This document shows, piece after piece, positions 1-8,424 of a stretch of DNA of 64,000 nt. The stretch lies in NCBI GenBank assembly GCA_900315735.1, contig ONAD01000004.1:1-64000 (forward strand), written 5' to 3'. The stretch comes from an uncultured Lachnospiraceae bacterium (lineage in GTDB: Bacteria > Bacillota > Clostridia > Lachnospirales > Lachnospiraceae). The notes beneath the pieces are model-generated. The model was not told the DNA's origin. It saw nothing but the letters and a program-made list of their open reading frames with translations, and searched no databases. The first letter of the stretch is position 1. Each line of letters opens with the position of its first letter. Both the position numbers and the translations under genes were made by a program.

Positions 1-26
1 CATCATACAAATAGTATGCTTTATTA

Positions 27-84
27 GTGGCTCACTCCGCCTGGACAGGTGGCTCAGTCTATACTGGACAGGCGGCTCTGCCGC
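27..84. repeat. 22-23 bp direct repeats at left edge
   Basis: Two full copies and a partial third copy of a 22-23 bp unit (27-48, 49-71, 72 onward). Each starts GTGGCTC (third copy GCGGCTC) and the full units end TGGACAG. No gene is visible between base 1 and the recombinase stop at 238. Such GTGGCTC arrays resemble the repeated terminal binding sites of some IS21-family elements in Firmicutes. This is a resemblance from memory; the rest of any element would lie left of the window. Confidence 0.5.
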
Positions 85-237
85 ACAAGAATATCCAAAT
101 CATCGTTTTCCCTTGTATTTCTTGGCAAAAGTCCACTTTTGGAATAAAAAAATAATATCGTGACCTATATCGAGTTAGTGTATGCGTGTAGTAGCTAATA
201 TGTATTCTAATATTACAATCTGAATTTTCAGTTTTTA

Positions 238-804
238 CTACCCTCTCTTTTTCTTAGCTCTTATTAATGTACTTTTGCTAATTCCTGTCAAATCCTCAAC
301 TTGCTTATATGAATTACTGTCCAATAATTCTAAAGCATGTTCTATCTGCTTTCTACTATATTTTTTCGGTCTACCTTCCCTAAAATCGGGATTCTGTTTT
401 GCAATAGCTTTTCCTTCCATTGTTCTCTCAACAATCATATCTCTTTCAAATTCAGCAAAAGCAAAAAATACATTCCTTATCAATTTTGAAGATGGTGTAT
501 TATCCATAACACCGATATTCAAAATATAAACCTTAATTCCTCTTTCAATTAAATCTGATACCAATTCACTACCTTGTGACATACTTCTTGCAAACCTGTC
601 CAGCTTTGTGACAATCAGTGTATCACCTTTTTGTATCTTATTCATCAGCTTATCAAATTCAGGTCTATCTGTTTTCGTACCTGTAAAAGCATCCACATAA
701 ATTTCATTAGCACCTGATTCCCTCAAAGCCTTTTCTTGTGCTTCTAAACTATTCCCGTCTTTCGCTTGTCCTTTTGTACTTACTCTTGCATACCCATAAA
801 TCAT
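238..804 (-). CDS. Serine recombinase (resolvase/invertase family)
   Basis: A 188-residue site-specific serine recombinase. The N-terminal catalytic domain opens with [13 protein letters not shown], where the Ser of ARVS is the expected nucleophile. The conserved KLDRFARS and [13 protein letters not shown] segments follow, and a C-terminal helix-turn-helix (residues about 145-185, [15 protein letters not shown] then a [15 protein letters not shown] recognition region) binds DNA. It would resolve cointegrates or invert DNA. I chose the start at 804 because AAAGGAG lies 7-8 bases upstream; a start at 834 would bury this site. It is the first gene of an AT-rich island with direct TGACAC repeats upstream. 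Resolvase versus invertase cannot be decided from sequence. Confidence 0.9.
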   Translation of the reverse strand: MIYGYARVSTKGQAKDGNSLEAQEKALRESGANEIYVDAFTGTKTDRPEFDKLMNKIQKGDTLIVTKLDRFARSMSQGSELVSDLIERGIKVYILNIGVMDNTPSSKLIRNVFFAFAEFERDMIVERTMEGKAIAKQNPDFREGRPKKYSRKQIEHALELLDSNSYKQVEDLTGISKSTLIRAKKKRG

Positions 805-822
805 AGTAAAATCTCCTTTCGC

Positions 823-906
823 TTTTGACACCAAGTTATGACACCTCTCTATGTCTTGATTTTAATACATTTAATTTTCGGTGTCAATACTTTTGAGTTT
901 TGACAC
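823..906. promoter_or_regulatory. Candidate recombinase binding (res-like) region
   Basis: Four copies of TGACAC or its complement lie just upstream of the recombinase start: TTTTGACACC at 823-832, TGACACC at 839-845, GGTGTCA at 880-886 (inverted) and TTTTGACAC at 898-906. Tn3-type resolvase subsites carry TGTC arms, so this could be the crossover/regulatory site that also autoregulates the gene. Inference from position and motif only. Confidence 0.35.
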
Positions 907-918
907 TTTTACAATTTT

Positions 919-947
919 AAAAAAAGGGCTATCCATCTGACAGCCCC
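919..947 (-). terminator. Rho-independent terminator
   Basis: On the minus strand GGGCT and AGCCC form a stem around an 11-base loop (942-946 with 926-930), followed directly by a run of seven T. It ends the transcript of the unknown genes at 991-1804. Confidence 0.7.
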
Positions 948-990
948 TTATCTTTTCTCTTCTCTGCTCATTCATTTTATAACCTCCTAA

Positions 991-1620
991 CTAATGAAAA
1001 CAAGTATATCCCCATAATTTATTTAACACTTGTCCATCACTAGGAATTTCTGTATAACTACTCAATACCGTCTTAAGTCTATTATATTCATCTTCTGTAA
1101 TATCAATACCATAGTCTCCTTTAACAGTATTTCTCCAATCATATTTATCCTGGCATTCTGGACGGAAATACCATTTCTTATAAATCATTTTTCCTGTTTC
1201 TGGATCTTTACCAGAAAATAGACAAGTAATTGTTCTACCAGTAGCAATCTCCGTTGTAACTGATCTTCCAAAATAAGGATTGTACTGCATATAAGCTAAT
1301 TTGCCACGCTCAATTGCATCTTGCTTTTCACGTTCACTCATTTCAAATAACTGCTGTGTCCCTCTTCCATAAGAAGTGTCATACACTTTACTGCTATTCA
1401 CACCAACAGTTGAATACAACTTAACCCCATTTCTATCAGTTGTCTCAACTCTCTTTACTCGTTCTCCATTAATGTAGTCATTGCATAATCTATCCGCATA
1501 ATGGACATTCCCTTTTTCATCAACTGTACGAGTAATTTTCTTCATATCATAGTTATCTTTAGCTGCCTTTGCAGCACTTCCTGCATAAATTCCTAAGAAT
1601 GCTAATAGTCCTCCGAACAT
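991..1620 (-). CDS. Unknown protein with N-terminal membrane segment
   Basis: About 209 residues. The N-terminus (MFGGLLAFLGIYAGSAAKAAK) is a short hydrophobic segment, then a soluble part rich in Tyr, Lys and Asp. I do not recognise the family. Two cysteines sit in the first and last thirds (DRLCNDY, PECQDKY) and the C-terminus is TCFH. The ATG at 1620 is preferred: GGGTGG lies 9 bases upstream, while in-frame TTG (1629) and ATG (1626) starts sit on or too close to that site. It follows a 50-residue gene in the same direction and ends at a terminator. Probably an accessory-element gene. Confidence 0.6.
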   Translation of the reverse strand: MFGGLLAFLGIYAGSAAKAAKDNYDMKKITRTVDEKGNVHYADRLCNDYINGERVKRVETTDRNGVKLYSTVGVNSSKVYDTSYGRGTQQLFEMSEREKQDAIERGKLAYMQYNPYFGRSVTTEIATGRTITCLFSGKDPETGKMIYKKWYFRPECQDKYDWRNTVKGDYGIDITEDEYNRLKTVLSSYTEIPSDGQVLNKLWGYTCFH

Positions 1621-1651
1621 AATCATCAACCACCCTTCTTATTTTACATTA

Positions 1652-1804
1652 CTATTTTCTCCACTTTTCCATTTCATCTACAGACTTCTTGTTTAAGTTA
1701 TTATACATATCTTGTCTCTTACGAGATTCTTCCTTTTGGTTCGCTTTCCAAGGAAGATAAATACATAAGTACATTGCTACTAAAAATCCGATTAACTGTG
1801 CCAT
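1652..1804 (-). CDS. Small membrane protein, 50 residues
   Basis: A short gene: ATG at 1804, preceded by GGAGGTAATTATT, an excellent ribosome binding site. The product starts MAQLIGFLVAMYLCIYLPW, a single hydrophobic segment, then a highly charged tail rich in Lys, Glu and Arg that ends EMEKWRK. It sits 31 bases before the next gene on the strand and is probably cotranscribed with it. No family recognised; a one-pass membrane anchor or partner of the downstream protein is possible. Confidence 0.6.
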   Translation of the reverse strand: MAQLIGFLVAMYLCIYLPWKANQKEESRKRQDMYNNLNKKSVDEMEKWRK

Positions 1805-1896
1805 AATAATTACCTCCTTCACATGATTCAATTATAAGTTTTTATGTGTCCCATAATAAGGACTTGTTCCTACATTTAAAGTACATTTATTATCAT

Positions 1897-1911
1897 GTTT
1901 AGTGACTAAAC
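1897..1911. promoter_or_regulatory. Perfect palindrome, candidate XRE operator
   Basis: GTTTAGTGACTAAAC is a 7-bp perfect inverted repeat around one base, between the XRE regulator gene and the small genes downstream of it. Its size and symmetry fit a Cro/CI-type operator. On the plus strand it is followed by CCCTTTTTTT and could also act as a terminator, but no plus-strand gene reads into it. Confidence 0.35.
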
Positions 1912-1920
1912 CCTTTTTTT

Positions 1921-2463
1921 CTAATCTTCCATGCCAAACATAATATAAGCATAGATATTTCCTATAATTTCAGTTGGGATCTCATTTTGTCTATCAATTA
2001 TATCATCAATGGTTTTAAATCCGTTAGTTCGTAGATATTCTAATGATTCTTTGCGTACTTTTAAGGTTTCTATGCTTTGTCTTCTGATATTTTCTGGAAC
2101 TTTGTGAACTATTTTCTTTTCAGGTATATTATGTTCTTCTTTCCCTCTATCATCACTGTTATGCAAATTTATCTGGATACCTTGTAATTCTTTTTTCCTT
2201 GCTTGTAATTCTGCAATTTGAGCATCTATTGAAGCAATTTCTGTATTTTGTGCATTGTATTCTGTATCTGGAATCCATTCCATAATATCGCATGGTTGTG
2301 CATGAAGATATTCGCAGATACGGTTTAACGTGTCCGTTTTAAATACTTCATTTTTACTTATTTTAGACACAACATTTGTACTAATACCAGTATCTTTGCA
2401 TAGTTGTGTCTTTGTTATTTTGCGTTCATCTAATAATTTGTCAAGTTTATAATATACTATCAT
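1921..2463 (-). CDS. XRE-family transcriptional regulator
   Basis: A 180-residue DNA-binding protein. Residues about 5-65 form a Cro/CI helix-turn-helix (KLLDERKITKTQLCKDTGIS, then TDTLNRICEYLHAQPCDIMEW, typical of short XRE proteins of Clostridia). Residues about 75-100 (IASIDAQIAELQARKKELQ) look like a coiled coil. The C-terminal half is charged and of unknown role; most relatives stop after the helix-turn-helix, so the extension is notable. AAGGAG lies 7 bases before the ATG. A palindrome lies just past its 3' end. Likely a local regulator of the island. Confidence 0.8.
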   Translation of the reverse strand: MIVYYKLDKLLDERKITKTQLCKDTGISTNVVSKISKNEVFKTDTLNRICEYLHAQPCDIMEWIPDTEYNAQNTEIASIDAQIAELQARKKELQGIQINLHNSDDRGKEEHNIPEKKIVHKVPENIRRQSIETLKVRKESLEYLRTNGFKTIDDIIDRQNEIPTEIIGNIYAYIMFGMED

Positions 2464-2480
2464 ATATTTGCTCCTTCATT

Positions 2481-2870
2481 TTATTTTGGTGACACGCCAC
2501 CACCCTGATAAGGATGTTGTATAGCCCATCTTACACTTTCAGGTATTTTAACAGGCTGTGTACCATGTTTATTCTCCTTGTGTGAGTATCTTTTCTTATG
2601 TTTTACTTTGGGATTAATCTTCTTTTTATTCCTTCTATAATAGTCCCACATAAATTCGGTATATTCATTTTTCATCATACACCGAGTCCATTTTTTCTTT
2701 ATCGGATTATATATGATAACCAGTATTTCCCTACTTCGTGCCGTATTAAAATTTGTGCAAAACAACTCTATCCCATTATCTGTTTGCAACACAACAGTGC
2801 CCTTCGGAAATTCCTTTCCATGTATAAGATACTGTCCACCCAATGTATGATAAATTCTAATAAATACCAC
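2481..2870 (-). CDS. Unknown basic protein
   Basis: Up to 129 residues, family not recognised. The N-terminal half looks like a small beta-rich fold (GGQYLIHGKEFPKGTVVLQT); the C-terminal half is strongly basic (NKKKINPKVKHKKRYSHKEN), which suggests nucleic-acid binding. The start is unclear: the only upstream in-frame start, GTG at 2870, lies inside AGAGGTGG, the apparent ribosome binding site. A rare ATT start at 2861 with 5-base spacing is possible; the next ATG is deep in the gene. It ends 17 bases before the XRE gene and is probably in one operon with it. Confidence 0.5.
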   Translation of the reverse strand: MVFIRIYHTLGGQYLIHGKEFPKGTVVLQTDNGIELFCTNFNTARSREILVIIYNPIKKKWTRCMMKNEYTEFMWDYYRRNKKKINPKVKHKKRYSHKENKHGTQPVKIPESVRWAIQHPYQGGGVSPK

Positions 2871-2939
2871 CTCTTATATGTTATATATTACCATAATTTT
2901 ATTTATATTAGGTCATTTCATCAGCACTTTACACAATAC

Positions 2940-2969
2940 TACTTTACCATACTTTATCCTACTTTTCAA
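2940..2969. repeat. Three 10-bp direct repeats upstream of RHH gene
   Basis: TACTTTACCA, TACTTTATCC and TACTTTTCAA follow each other with an exact 10-bp pitch, one helical turn, about 50 bases before the ribbon-helix-helix gene. Arc/CopG-type proteins bind such head-to-tail repeats, so this is a plausible autoregulatory operator. Confidence 0.4.
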
Positions 2970-3016
2970 TATTAAGTATGACTTGGTAGTATATTATCTA
3001 CAAGGTAGGTGATTGA

Positions 3017-3171
3017 ATGAAACCATTAAAAAATAAAGTAAGTATTACCCCGATGAAGATATTATTGAGCGAATAAAACAACTGGCAGAGGATGATGATA
3101 GGTCATTCAGTCAGTATATAAATATGGTATTAAAGGAACATTTGAATGCTATTGAAAAATCCGATAAATAG
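3017..3171 (+). pseudogene. Ribbon-helix-helix DNA-binding protein, frameshifted
   Basis: The ATG at 3017 follows AAGGTAGGTG and reads MKPLKNKVSITP, then the frame is lost at a CCCC run (3048-3051). One base out of frame, translation resumes at 3052 with DEDIIERIKQLAEDDDRSF and SQYINMVLKEHLNAIEKSDK, up to TAG at 3169-3171. Joined, the two parts give a complete protein of about 51 residues of the Arc/CopG type (beta strand KVSIT, then two helices). One base is missing, so this is a decayed gene, a sequencing error at a homopolymer, or a programmed shift. The last is least likely, because the run is only four bases. Confidence 0.6.
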
Positions 3172-3173
3172 GC

Positions 3174-3214
3174 AAAAGACACCACTACTTATTCCATAAG
3201 TAATGATGTCTTTT
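3174..3214. terminator. Bidirectional terminator between convergent genes
   Basis: AAAAGAC with neighbouring bases pairs with GTCTTTT across a long imperfect stem (3174-3192 with 3195-3214). It separates the ribbon-helix-helix gene (plus) from the toxin gene (minus). U-rich ends are present in both directions. Confidence 0.6.
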
Positions 3215-3694
3215 CTACTTTTCCAACTCTTTTTCCATAATTGTTCTGATTGCTGTAATATCCGTAAAAGTAAGTTTTATTCCACGATTATGCATTGCCA
3301 GCACTTCATTTAGGTTTTCAACAAGTAATTTATCCAGCTTTTTATGTATTGTAACTGGTTGCTCCTGAATTGTATGTATATGGTCAAAATATTTTTCAAT
3401 AACAGGGAACGCATTCTGTATCAGAAAAGCATTTTCTTTTCCCGCAAATAACCCAATTACAATCGTATTGCATTTACCATATCTTTTCTTTTTCTTGTCA
3501 ACGATTCCCTTATATTTCTCTGCCTGTGAACTAATCGGAATCATCCAATATAATTTTGGATTCTTTTTATCCTGAATTGCATAATAATGAGGACGATAAT
3601 TTCCCTGTTCCTTATTGCTCATCAAGTATTTGTCCTGAACTAAGTTAAAAAATTCATCCTTGATATGATAAGAATATCCCTGTCGTATCTCCAT
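3215..3694 (-). CDS. Type III toxin-antitoxin endoribonuclease toxin (CptN/ToxN-like)
   Basis: A 159-residue toxin expected to cleave mRNA and to be held inactive by the repeat RNA encoded just upstream. It carries features I associate with the CptIN/TenpIN branch of the ToxN/AbiQ fold: GYSYHIKDEFF near the N-terminus, LYWMIPISSQAEKYK, KRYGKCNTIVIG, then FLIQNAFPVIEKY and a C-terminal FTDITAI helix. The start at 3694 has AGGAAAGG 6 bases upstream; an upstream in-frame ATG (3751) would read through the attenuator hairpin and is rejected. Promoter, two 48-nt repeats, hairpin and toxin appear in the standard type III order. CptIN was characterised in Eubacterium rectale, a Lachnospiraceae species. 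Subfamily is less certain than type. Confidence 0.85.
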   Translation of the reverse strand: MEIRQGYSYHIKDEFFNLVQDKYLMSNKEQGNYRPHYYAIQDKKNPKLYWMIPISSQAEKYKGIVDKKKKRYGKCNTIVIGLFAGKENAFLIQNAFPVIEKYFDHIHTIQEQPVTIHKKLDKLLVENLNEVLAMHNRGIKLTFTDITAIRTIMEKELEK

Positions 3695-3721
3695 AAGCAA
3701 CCTTTCCTGTGTGATAAAATT

Positions 3722-3746
3722 CCCCATCAGCATTTCACTGATGGGG
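3722..3746 (-). terminator. Attenuator hairpin between antitoxin RNA and toxin
   Basis: CCCCATCAG and CTGATGGGG form a perfect 9-bp stem with a 7-base loop, followed on the minus strand by AATTTT. In type III systems this leaky terminator sets the excess of antitoxin RNA over toxin mRNA. Confidence 0.8.
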
Positions 3747-3856
3747 AACATTTACAAACTATACTATTTTTATCCCACCTGTATAGCAAGTGGCTTCATT
3801 TACGAACTGAATTATTTATATCCCGCACCATCAGCAAGCGGCAAACATTTACTTCT
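3722..3856 (-). ncRNA. Type III antitoxin RNA, two 48-nt repeats
   Basis: Two adjacent repeats of exactly 48 bases (3795-3842 and 3747-3794), each starting GTAAATG on the minus strand and sharing a GCC(G/A)CTTGCT core and an AT-rich end; the start of the unit (GTAAATGTT) recurs before the attenuator. Toxin cleavage would release repeat units that fold as pseudoknots and bind the toxin. Transcription probably starts near 3856 from the promoter at 3863-3891 and ends at the hairpin 3722-3746. The two copies differ at many positions but keep length and ends, as seen in this family. Confidence 0.8.
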
Positions 3857-3862
3857 ATCCTT

Positions 3863-3891
3863 AGTATATACAGTATCTTTGAAATAATCAA
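3863..3891 (-). promoter_or_regulatory. Sigma-A promoter of toxin-antitoxin operon
   Basis: On the minus strand TTGATT (3891-3886), a 17-base spacer, then TATACT (3868-3863). It lies directly upstream of the first antitoxin repeat. Confidence 0.75.
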
Positions 3892-3991
3892 CCTGTTTTT
3901 TCAAGTTTAGAAATAATTTTTACCATACCATGGCTCACCATTTGTCGTAACTCTGTCGCAAAATACAAATATAAGCCTTCTAAATCGCTTG

Positions 3992-4015
3992 AAAATGCCC
4001 TATTTTCGGCATTTT
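3992..4015 (-). terminator. Terminator of the lysS operon
   Basis: AAAATGCC pairs with GGCATTTT (3992-3999 with 4008-4015) around an 8-base loop, overlapping the lysS stop codon. The U-run comes from the stem end itself. Confidence 0.6.
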
Positions 4016-5504
4016 ACTTATCGAGTGACTTCATCGTCGGGAAGAGCAATACGTCACGGATTGCCGGTGAATCTGTCAACAGCATAACCAGACGGTCGAT
4101 TCCATATCCGATTCCACCGGTAGGTGGCATACCGATTTCCAGTGCATTTAAGAAATCTTCGTCGGTATGGTTTGCTTCCTCATCGCCGGCTTCAAATGCG
4201 GCATCCTGTGCTGCGAAACGCTCACGCTGGTCAATCGGGTCATTTAACTCGGAATATGCATTACACATTTCCCATGTATTGATAAATAATTCAAAACGCT
4301 CTACCTTGGTTGGGTCAGACGGTTTCTTCTTGGTAAGCGGAGAAATTGCTACCGGATGATCCATGATAAAGGTCGGCTGAATCAGTTCTTTCTCACAGAA
4401 TTCTTCGAAGAAAAGGTTGATGATATCGCCCTTGGTATGACGCTCTTCGAATTCAATGTGATGCTCTCTTGCTAAAGCCTTTGCAGCCTCATCATCTGCT
4501 ACGGTATCGAAATCGATGCCGGCATATTTCTTGATGGCATCGTTCATGGTCAGACGCTCGAAAGGCTTTCCAAGGTCGATTTCAATGCCATTGTAAGTAA
4601 TCTTTGTAGTGCCGCATACTTTTTCTGCAAGATAACGGAACATGCTCTCGGTAAGTTCCATCATGCCTTCATAATCGGTGTATGCCTGGTATAACTCCAT
4701 CAATGTAAATTCCGGATTGTGGCGGGTATCAACACCCTCGTTACGGAATACTCGTCCGATTTCGTAAACACGCTCTAAACCACCAACAATCAGTCTCTTT
4801 AAGTATAACTCAAGAGAAATACGAAGTTTTACATCTTCATTTAATGCGTTGTAATGTGTTTCAAATGGTCTTGCGGCTGCTCCACCTGCGTTGGAAACCA
4901 GCATTGGAGTCTCAACTTCCATGAAGTCACGTCCAGCTAAGAAATTACGGATTTCCTTGATAATCTGGGAACGTTTGATGAAAGTCTGCTTGGATTCCTG
5001 ATTCATGATAAGGTCTACATAACGCTGACGATATCTGGTATCGGTATCAGTAAGTCCGTGGAACTTCTCTGGTAAAATCTGTAAGCTCTTGGATAATAAA
5101 GTTACCTCAGATGCATGGATAGAGATTTCTCCGGTCTTGGTCTTAAATACCTTTCCTTTGATTCCTAAAATATCTCCGATATCATATTTTTTGAAATCTT
5201 TATAAGAATCTTCTCCGATTTCGTCTCTTGCGACATATGCCTGAATACTTCCTTTTAAATCCTGTACATTACAGAAAGAAGCTTTTCCCATCACACGTTT
5301 GAACATCATACGACCTGCAATAGATACCTCTTTTCCTTCATAGGCATCAAAGTCGTCTTTGATATCTGTGCTGTGGTTTGTTACATCATATTTGGTTATC
5401 TGGAACGGATCTTTTCCATTTTCCTGAAGTTCTTTTAACTTATCACGGCGCACCTTGATTAACTGGTTAATATCCTGTTCCTGTACGTTCTTCTGTTCCG
5501 CCAT
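4014..5504 (-). CDS. lysS: Lysyl-tRNA synthetase, class II
   Basis: Charges tRNA-Lys with lysine at the cost of ATP. 496 residues, the normal size. The N-terminal OB-fold anticodon-binding domain covers about residues 55-150 ([18 protein letters not shown]). The class II catalytic core follows with motif 2 around 245-275 ([13 protein letters not shown], then [13 protein letters not shown]) and motif 3 near the C-terminus ([13 protein letters not shown]). AGGAG precedes the ATG. It is the last gene of an eight-gene operon, 18 bases after greA, a pairing common in Firmicutes, and is closed by a terminator. Confidence 0.98.
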   Translation of the reverse strand: MAEQKNVQEQDINQLIKVRRDKLKELQENGKDPFQITKYDVTNHSTDIKDDFDAYEGKEVSIAGRMMFKRVMGKASFCNVQDLKGSIQAYVARDEIGEDSYKDFKKYDIGDILGIKGKVFKTKTGEISIHASEVTLLSKSLQILPEKFHGLTDTDTRYRQRYVDLIMNQESKQTFIKRSQIIKEIRNFLAGRDFMEVETPMLVSNAGGAAARPFETHYNALNEDVKLRISLELYLKRLIVGGLERVYEIGRVFRNEGVDTRHNPEFTLMELYQAYTDYEGMMELTESMFRYLAEKVCGTTKITYNGIEIDLGKPFERLTMNDAIKKYAGIDFDTVADDEAAKALAREHHIEFEERHTKGDIINLFFEEFCEKELIQPTFIMDHPVAISPLTKKKPSDPTKVERFELFINTWEMCNAYSELNDPIDQRERFAAQDAAFEAGDEEANHTDEDFLNALEIGMPPTGGIGYGIDRLVMLLTDSPAIRDVLLFPTMKSLDK

Positions 5505-5522
5505 CTTTGTTCTCCTAATCTG

Positions 5523-6008
5523 TTAGTTTGATCTGTGGATTCCTAATACTTTGTATTTTAAGTTACCCATCTGGGTCTCAACTTCTACTACGTCACCAAC
5601 GCTGGCACCGATTAATGCTTTACCAACCGGAGACTCGTTGGAAATCTTTCCCTTTAAGCTGTTTGCTTCTGTGGAACCAACAATTTTATATTCCAGTTCT
5701 TCATCGAATTCCATATCAAGAATTTTTACCTGACATCCGATGTTAATCTTGTCTAAGTCAACTTCTTCTTCTACTACGACTTCTGCATTCTTTAAGATTT
5801 TCTCAATCTGTTCGATTCTTGCTTCGATATCACGCTGCTCATCTTTTGCTGCATCGTACTCAGCGTTCTCAGATAAGTCTCCCTGCTCTCTTGCTTCTTT
5901 AATCTTCTGTGCAACTTCTTTTCTTCTGACCACTTTCAGATTCTGTAACTCGTCTTCCAGTTTCTGTAAACCCTGATAGGTCAAAATGTTTTTCTTATCC
6001 ATGCTCAT
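5523..6008 (-). CDS. greA: Transcription elongation factor GreA
   Basis: Rescues backtracked RNA polymerase by stimulating cleavage of the nascent transcript through the secondary channel. 161 residues, as usual. The N-terminal antiparallel coiled coil (residues about 10-75) carries the acidic tip in LSENAEYDAAKDEQ, whose Asp and Glu position the catalytic metal. The C-terminal FKBP-like domain (about 80-160) has the typical ISNESPVGKALIGASVGD segment. The start ATG has AAGGAAGG upstream; a second ATG two codons in is possible. It precedes lysS by 18 bases. Confidence 0.97.
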   Translation of the reverse strand: MSMDKKNILTYQGLQKLEDELQNLKVVRRKEVAQKIKEAREQGDLSENAEYDAAKDEQRDIEARIEQIEKILKNAEVVVEEEVDLDKINIGCQVKILDMEFDEELEYKIVGSTEANSLKGKISNESPVGKALIGASVGDVVEVETQMGNLKYKVLGIHRSN

Positions 6009-6031
6009 TAGCCCTTCCTTTTATAGATTTT

Positions 6032-6685
6032 CTATTCTGCATAAAATTCTCGCTCTAATCGATCTGAAACCGCTTCACGACCTGTAAATCCGGTTCCCTT
6101 AACAATCATAATATTATACCCAATAGGTACCTCAATGTCAAGATTTGCCCGCTGATACCAGTTCCTTTTATAAATGGAAATATAGATACTTTTTTCCAAC
6201 AAAAAATCTTCCCGGATTCTTCCATTTTCCTCAAAATCCAGTATCAGTCTGCCCTCTTCCGGACCGGCTCCTTTTTGCATTGCATTTTCCTTCTTCTCAA
6301 GCACTTCTACAATCAGTCCCAGCTCCTCATAGAGATAATCGATTTCCCTTTGGTGATGTTCCGGCTGACCGGTGCAAAGCGTATATGCATTAAGTCCCGG
6401 ATAAAGCTGCCTGAGCATATACTGTTCTTCCTCCCGTCTTAGATATGCGCCAGCTTCCGTATCAATGACGAAAAGCCGCATGTTCCGGTAGGAAATGCCT
6501 TTCTGTTCCAATACTGCTTCTATTACTTTTCGAAAAGATGCATTGCAGGGAAAGTAAATTTCTTTTTCCATCAGGTCATCCTGCTGGCTGTTCCTGCTCT
6601 CCGATTGCAGATTGTTTTTAGCGTCTGCGTTTCTTTCCTTTTTATTCCTGCGTAAAAGACTTTTTAGTTTTTTCCACCATTTCAT
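6032..6685 (-). CDS. Unknown cytoplasmic protein of the lysS operon
   Basis: 217 residues, family not recognised. It begins with a very basic stretch ([19 protein letters not shown]) without a membrane segment, then a charged linker and an alpha/beta part ([19 protein letters not shown], then [19 protein letters not shown]). A coiled region ([20 protein letters not shown]) and a C-terminal beta-rich piece follow. Its ATG overlaps the dusB stop by 4 bases, so it is translationally coupled, and it precedes greA by 23 bases. The tight coupling suggests a conserved gene rather than a chance reading frame. Confidence 0.75.
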   Translation of the reverse strand: MKWWKKLKSLLRRNKKERNADAKNNLQSESRNSQQDDLMEKEIYFPCNASFRKVIEAVLEQKGISYRNMRLFVIDTEAGAYLRREEEQYMLRQLYPGLNAYTLCTGQPEHHQREIDYLYEELGLIVEVLEKKENAMQKGAGPEEGRLILDFEENGRIREDFLLEKSIYISIYKRNWYQRANLDIEVPIGYNIMIVKGTGFTGREAVSDRLEREFYAE

Positions 6686-7656
6686 GCTTCATTATATGAT
6701 GCAAAGGTTTCTAATAATTCCTCCAGCTGCTCATAAGTTTCCACTTCATTGAGCAGGCTTCGAAGCTTGGAGGCATGCTTGTAGCCGCCGGTGTACCAGG
6801 CTGCGTGCTTGCGCATTTCCCGCATTCCGGTAAATTCGCCTTTAAAAGCAATCTGCATCTTTGCGTGACGCAGCACCATTTCCACCATTTCTTTGGCAGA
6901 TGGCTTCGGCAGTTCTTCACCTGTTTCTAAGAAATGATTAATCTGTGCAAATATCCATGGATTTCCCTGTGCTCCTCTGGCTATCATCAACCCGTCACAG
7001 CCGGTTTCCTGCTGCATCCGGTATGCATCCTGTGGTGTAAAAATATCACCATTTCCGATGACCGGAATCTTTACGGCTTCTTTCACTTTCCGGATAATCT
7101 CCCAGTCCGCTTTGCCGGAATAATACTGCTCTCTGGTCCGCCCATGCACTGCAATGGCAGCTGCCCCGGACTCTTCCGCAATATGCGCCATTTCTACCGC
7201 ATTGACATGGGCTTCGTCAAAGCCCTTCCTGATTTTTACCGTCAGAGGCTTCTTTATGGCTTTTGCCGTCTTTTCGATGATTTCACCTGCCAGAAGCGGA
7301 TTTTTCATCAGTGCGGAGCCGTCACCGTTATTGACTACCTTTGGCACCGGGCATCCCATATTAATATCAAGAATATCAAAGGGACGATGCTCGATACGCT
7401 TTGCCATCTCGCTCATAATCTCCGGGTCGGAGCCAAAAAGCTGCAGTGAAACCGGATGCTCCCGCTCATCAATGGCAAGCAGGCTTTCGGTATTCTTATT
7501 ATTATAATAAATGCCCTTGGCACTGACCATTTCCATGCAGATAAGTCCTGCTCCCTGCTCTTTGCAAAGTACACGAAATGGCAGGTCTGTTACCCCTGCC
7601 ATTGGTGCTAATATCAAATTATTATCAAGTGTTACATTTCCTATTGTCAGTTTCAT
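6682..7656 (-). CDS. dusB: tRNA-dihydrouridine synthase, DusB family
   Basis: FMN enzyme that reduces specific uridines in tRNA to dihydrouridine. 324 residues. The TIM-barrel domain starts with [26 protein letters not shown] contains the catalytic Cys, followed by [10 protein letters not shown]. The FMN phosphate site is in [15 protein letters not shown] and [13 protein letters not shown]. The C-terminal helical domain binds tRNA. The gene overlaps coaX upstream and the next gene downstream by 4 bases each. A dusB next to lysS and greA is frequent in Firmicutes. Confidence 0.95.
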   Translation of the reverse strand: MKLTIGNVTLDNNLILAPMAGVTDLPFRVLCKEQGAGLICMEMVSAKGIYYNNKNTESLLAIDEREHPVSLQLFGSDPEIMSEMAKRIEHRPFDILDINMGCPVPKVVNNGDGSALMKNPLLAGEIIEKTAKAIKKPLTVKIRKGFDEAHVNAVEMAHIAEESGAAAIAVHGRTREQYYSGKADWEIIRKVKEAVKIPVIGNGDIFTPQDAYRMQQETGCDGLMIARGAQGNPWIFAQINHFLETGEELPKPSAKEMVEMVLRHAKMQIAFKGEFTGMREMRKHAAWYTGGYKHASKLRSLLNEVETYEQLEELLETFASYNEA

Positions 7657-8423
7657 CGTTTCTGTTTTGCGTAAATAAGACGCATTCCTTCTAATGTCAG
7701 TGTCGGATTGTAGTACTGAATATATTTTGTCTCATTTGCAATGATTTTACCCAGTCCGCCGGTTGCAACTACTTTTACATCCTTAAGTCCGGATTCTTTT
7801 ATCATATTTTTTACGATATATTCTGTCTGTCCAATCTGTCCGAATATCAGTCCTGCCTGCATACTGCTGATAGTTTCTCTTGCAAGAATGGTAGACGGTT
7901 TCTTAATCTCGATTTCCGGAAGCTTGGCGGCATCTTCCCAGAGTGCCTTTGCTGAAATACGGATTCCCGGAGAAGTTACTCCTGCGAAGAAATCACCATT
8001 TCCATTGACGAAATCATAGGTGGTTGCAGTACCATAGTCGATTACGATAACCGGTCCGCCATAAAGTTCGTAAGCACCTACCGCATCTACAATACGGTCT
8101 GCTCCAATCTGTGCCGGATTCTCGGATGTGATGCGGATTCCGGTCTTCACACCCGGCTCCACAACCATTGGCTTAATATCAAAATATTTAATCATTCCGC
8201 TGCAGAGGGAATGCATGACATTTGGTACTACCGATGAAATGATGGCATCCTTGATTTCATCATGGGAAATCTTATTATGCTCTAATAAATCAATGATTGT
8301 AATACCGTATTCATCAGAAGTTCTCTGCATTTTTGTTGTCATACGAAATGTTGTGATTAATTTTTCCTCATCAAACACTCCGATGGTAATGTTGGTATTT
8401 CCTACGTCAATTGCCAGTAACAT
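7653..8423 (-). CDS. coaX: Type III pantothenate kinase
   Basis: First step of coenzyme A synthesis: phosphorylates pantothenate. 256 residues, normal for CoaX. Acetate/sugar kinase fold with the phosphate-binding [12 protein letters not shown] at the N-terminus, the [18 protein letters not shown] segment and the second phosphate motif [13 protein letters not shown]. The start at 8423 is fixed by AAGGAGG 6 bases upstream; an in-frame extension to 8495 lies inside the preceding gene. Stop overlaps dusB start by 4 bases. Confidence 0.96.
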   Translation of the reverse strand: MLLAIDVGNTNITIGVFDEEKLITTFRMTTKMQRTSDEYGITIIDLLEHNKISHDEIKDAIISSVVPNVMHSLCSGMIKYFDIKPMVVEPGVKTGIRITSENPAQIGADRIVDAVGAYELYGGPVIVIDYGTATTYDFVNGNGDFFAGVTSPGIRISAKALWEDAAKLPEIEIKKPSTILARETISSMQAGLIFGQIGQTEYIVKNMIKESGLKDVKVVATGGLGKIIANETKYIQYYNPTLTLEGMRLIYAKQKR

Positions 8424-8424
8424 A

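Noticed and set aside
1897-1920. Plus-strand terminator (palindrome followed by seven T)
   Set aside because: No plus-strand gene reads into it; an operator role between minus-strand genes is more sensible.
3695-3751. N-terminal extension of the toxin to an upstream ATG
   Set aside because: It would read through the attenuator hairpin; a better ribosome binding site stands before 3694.
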